DNA of 64,000 nucleotides. It comes from Flavobacterium sp. SUN052 (GTDB lineage: Bacteria; Bacteroidota; Bacteroidia; Flavobacteriales; Flavobacteriaceae). Position 1 is the first letter of the stretch. Each line of letters begins with the position of its first letter. Below are positions 63,895 to 64,000 of the stretch, one piece after another. Location of the stretch: contig NZ_JAPQNS010000008.1 of the NCBI RefSeq assembly GCF_028867935.1, positions 349,763 through 413,762 on the forward strand, written 5' to 3'. The position numbers and the translations under genes were made by a program. Under the pieces are notes generated by a model that was not told the origin of the DNA, searched no databases, and was given only the letters and a program-made list of their open reading frames with translations.

Positions 63895-64000
63895 CTACCC
63901 CACTGAGAGCGAGTGCTTTAATAGTAACCTTTCTAACTCCTCTTTGCTTAACTGAAGCGCATGCAGCTTCTTATCCAAATACTTCAGCTTTACCGCCCGC
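63895..64000 (-). CDS. Partial OrfA-like frame of the IS3 element
   Basis: The last 34 codons before a TAG stop encode a Leu/Lys-rich, coiled-coil-like tail (KLKYLDKKLHALQLSKEELE), as expected for the zipper end of OrfA. The 5' part is outside the window. It is in the same phase as OrfB, which is unusual. Confidence 0.45.
   Translation of the reverse strand, partial: RAVKLKYLDKKLHALQLSKEELERLLLKHSLSVG

Larger units (their letters stand above)
63026..64000 (-). mobile_element. IS3-family insertion sequence, right part, truncated by the window edge
   Basis: An IS3-type transposase gene and its upstream frame occupy this region. The putative left terminus begins near TGGACTTGCAACAG (63026), where kinase homology breaks off. 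The other end and target duplication are outside the window. Confidence 0.8.

Overview
The window looks like a chromosomal segment of a Bacteroidota bacterium, most likely of the order Cytophagales and close to Spirosoma. This is inferred from family content only: a SusC/SusD pair, two PorP/SprF proteins, a PorE-like TPR/PD40/OmpA protein, a giant secreted protein with a type IX (CHU_C-type) C-terminal domain, 7TM-DISM histidine kinases, and Bacteroidetes-type promoter elements (TAnnTTTG) in front of some genes. Base composition is moderate, most genes lack a clear Shine-Dalgarno sequence, and I see no rRNA, tRNA or CRISPR array.

Layout. 1-8.9 kb: an FKBP prolyl isomerase, a HigBA-type toxin-antitoxin pair with a palindromic operator, a SusC-SusD-dipeptidase operon (minus strand), a repeat-bearing spacer and a methyltransferase. 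8.9-21.9 kb: a GH63-like glucosidase, a two-gene GMC dehydrogenase with a Tat-exported small subunit, a divergent histidine kinase/response regulator pair, UV endonuclease UvsE, a TonB-dependent receptor, an M42 aminopeptidase and a DinB-like protein. 21.9-40.8 kb (minus strand): the surface-adhesion block, made of a 4370-residue multidomain adhesin, PorP/SprF, a PorE-like OmpA protein, a second PorP/SprF and an AAA ATPase. 41.4-54.2 kb: a peptidase-MA/TolB/BamA-like outer-membrane fusion, a flavoprotein with cytidylate kinase, a GNAT acetyltransferase, a DUF4126 membrane protein, a dienoyl-CoA reductase-like SDR, a class V aminotransferase, an exported alpha/beta hydrolase and two tandem DUF418 membrane proteins. 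54.5-58.3 kb (plus strand): a trans-sulfuration PLP enzyme followed by two exported serine hydrolases of the beta-lactamase fold. 58.3-64 kb: three related 7TM-DISM histidine kinases in tandem, of which one is intact, one is frameshifted and one is cut by an IS3-family element running off the window.

How the genes fit together. The adhesin carries a T9SS sorting domain. The SprF-like protein 5 bp downstream would help export or anchor it, and the PorE-like protein would tie the assembly to peptidoglycan; this is the organisation known for SprB/SprF in gliding Bacteroidota. The SusC-SusD-M19 operon suggests import and trimming of peptides rather than glycans. The GMC pair and the GH63-like enzyme point to sugar or glycoside oxidation and hydrolysis.

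Most noteworthy signals: the adhesin's 11 SdrD_B-like units with a recent duplication of period 1053 bp, its separate set of 11 four-cysteine repeats of about 75 residues, a possible sigma-54 promoter in its long leader, decay of the tandem kinases, a class A beta-lactamase-like protein without an evident general-base glutamate, and several families of inverted repeats, one of which overlaps a signal-peptide coding sequence.
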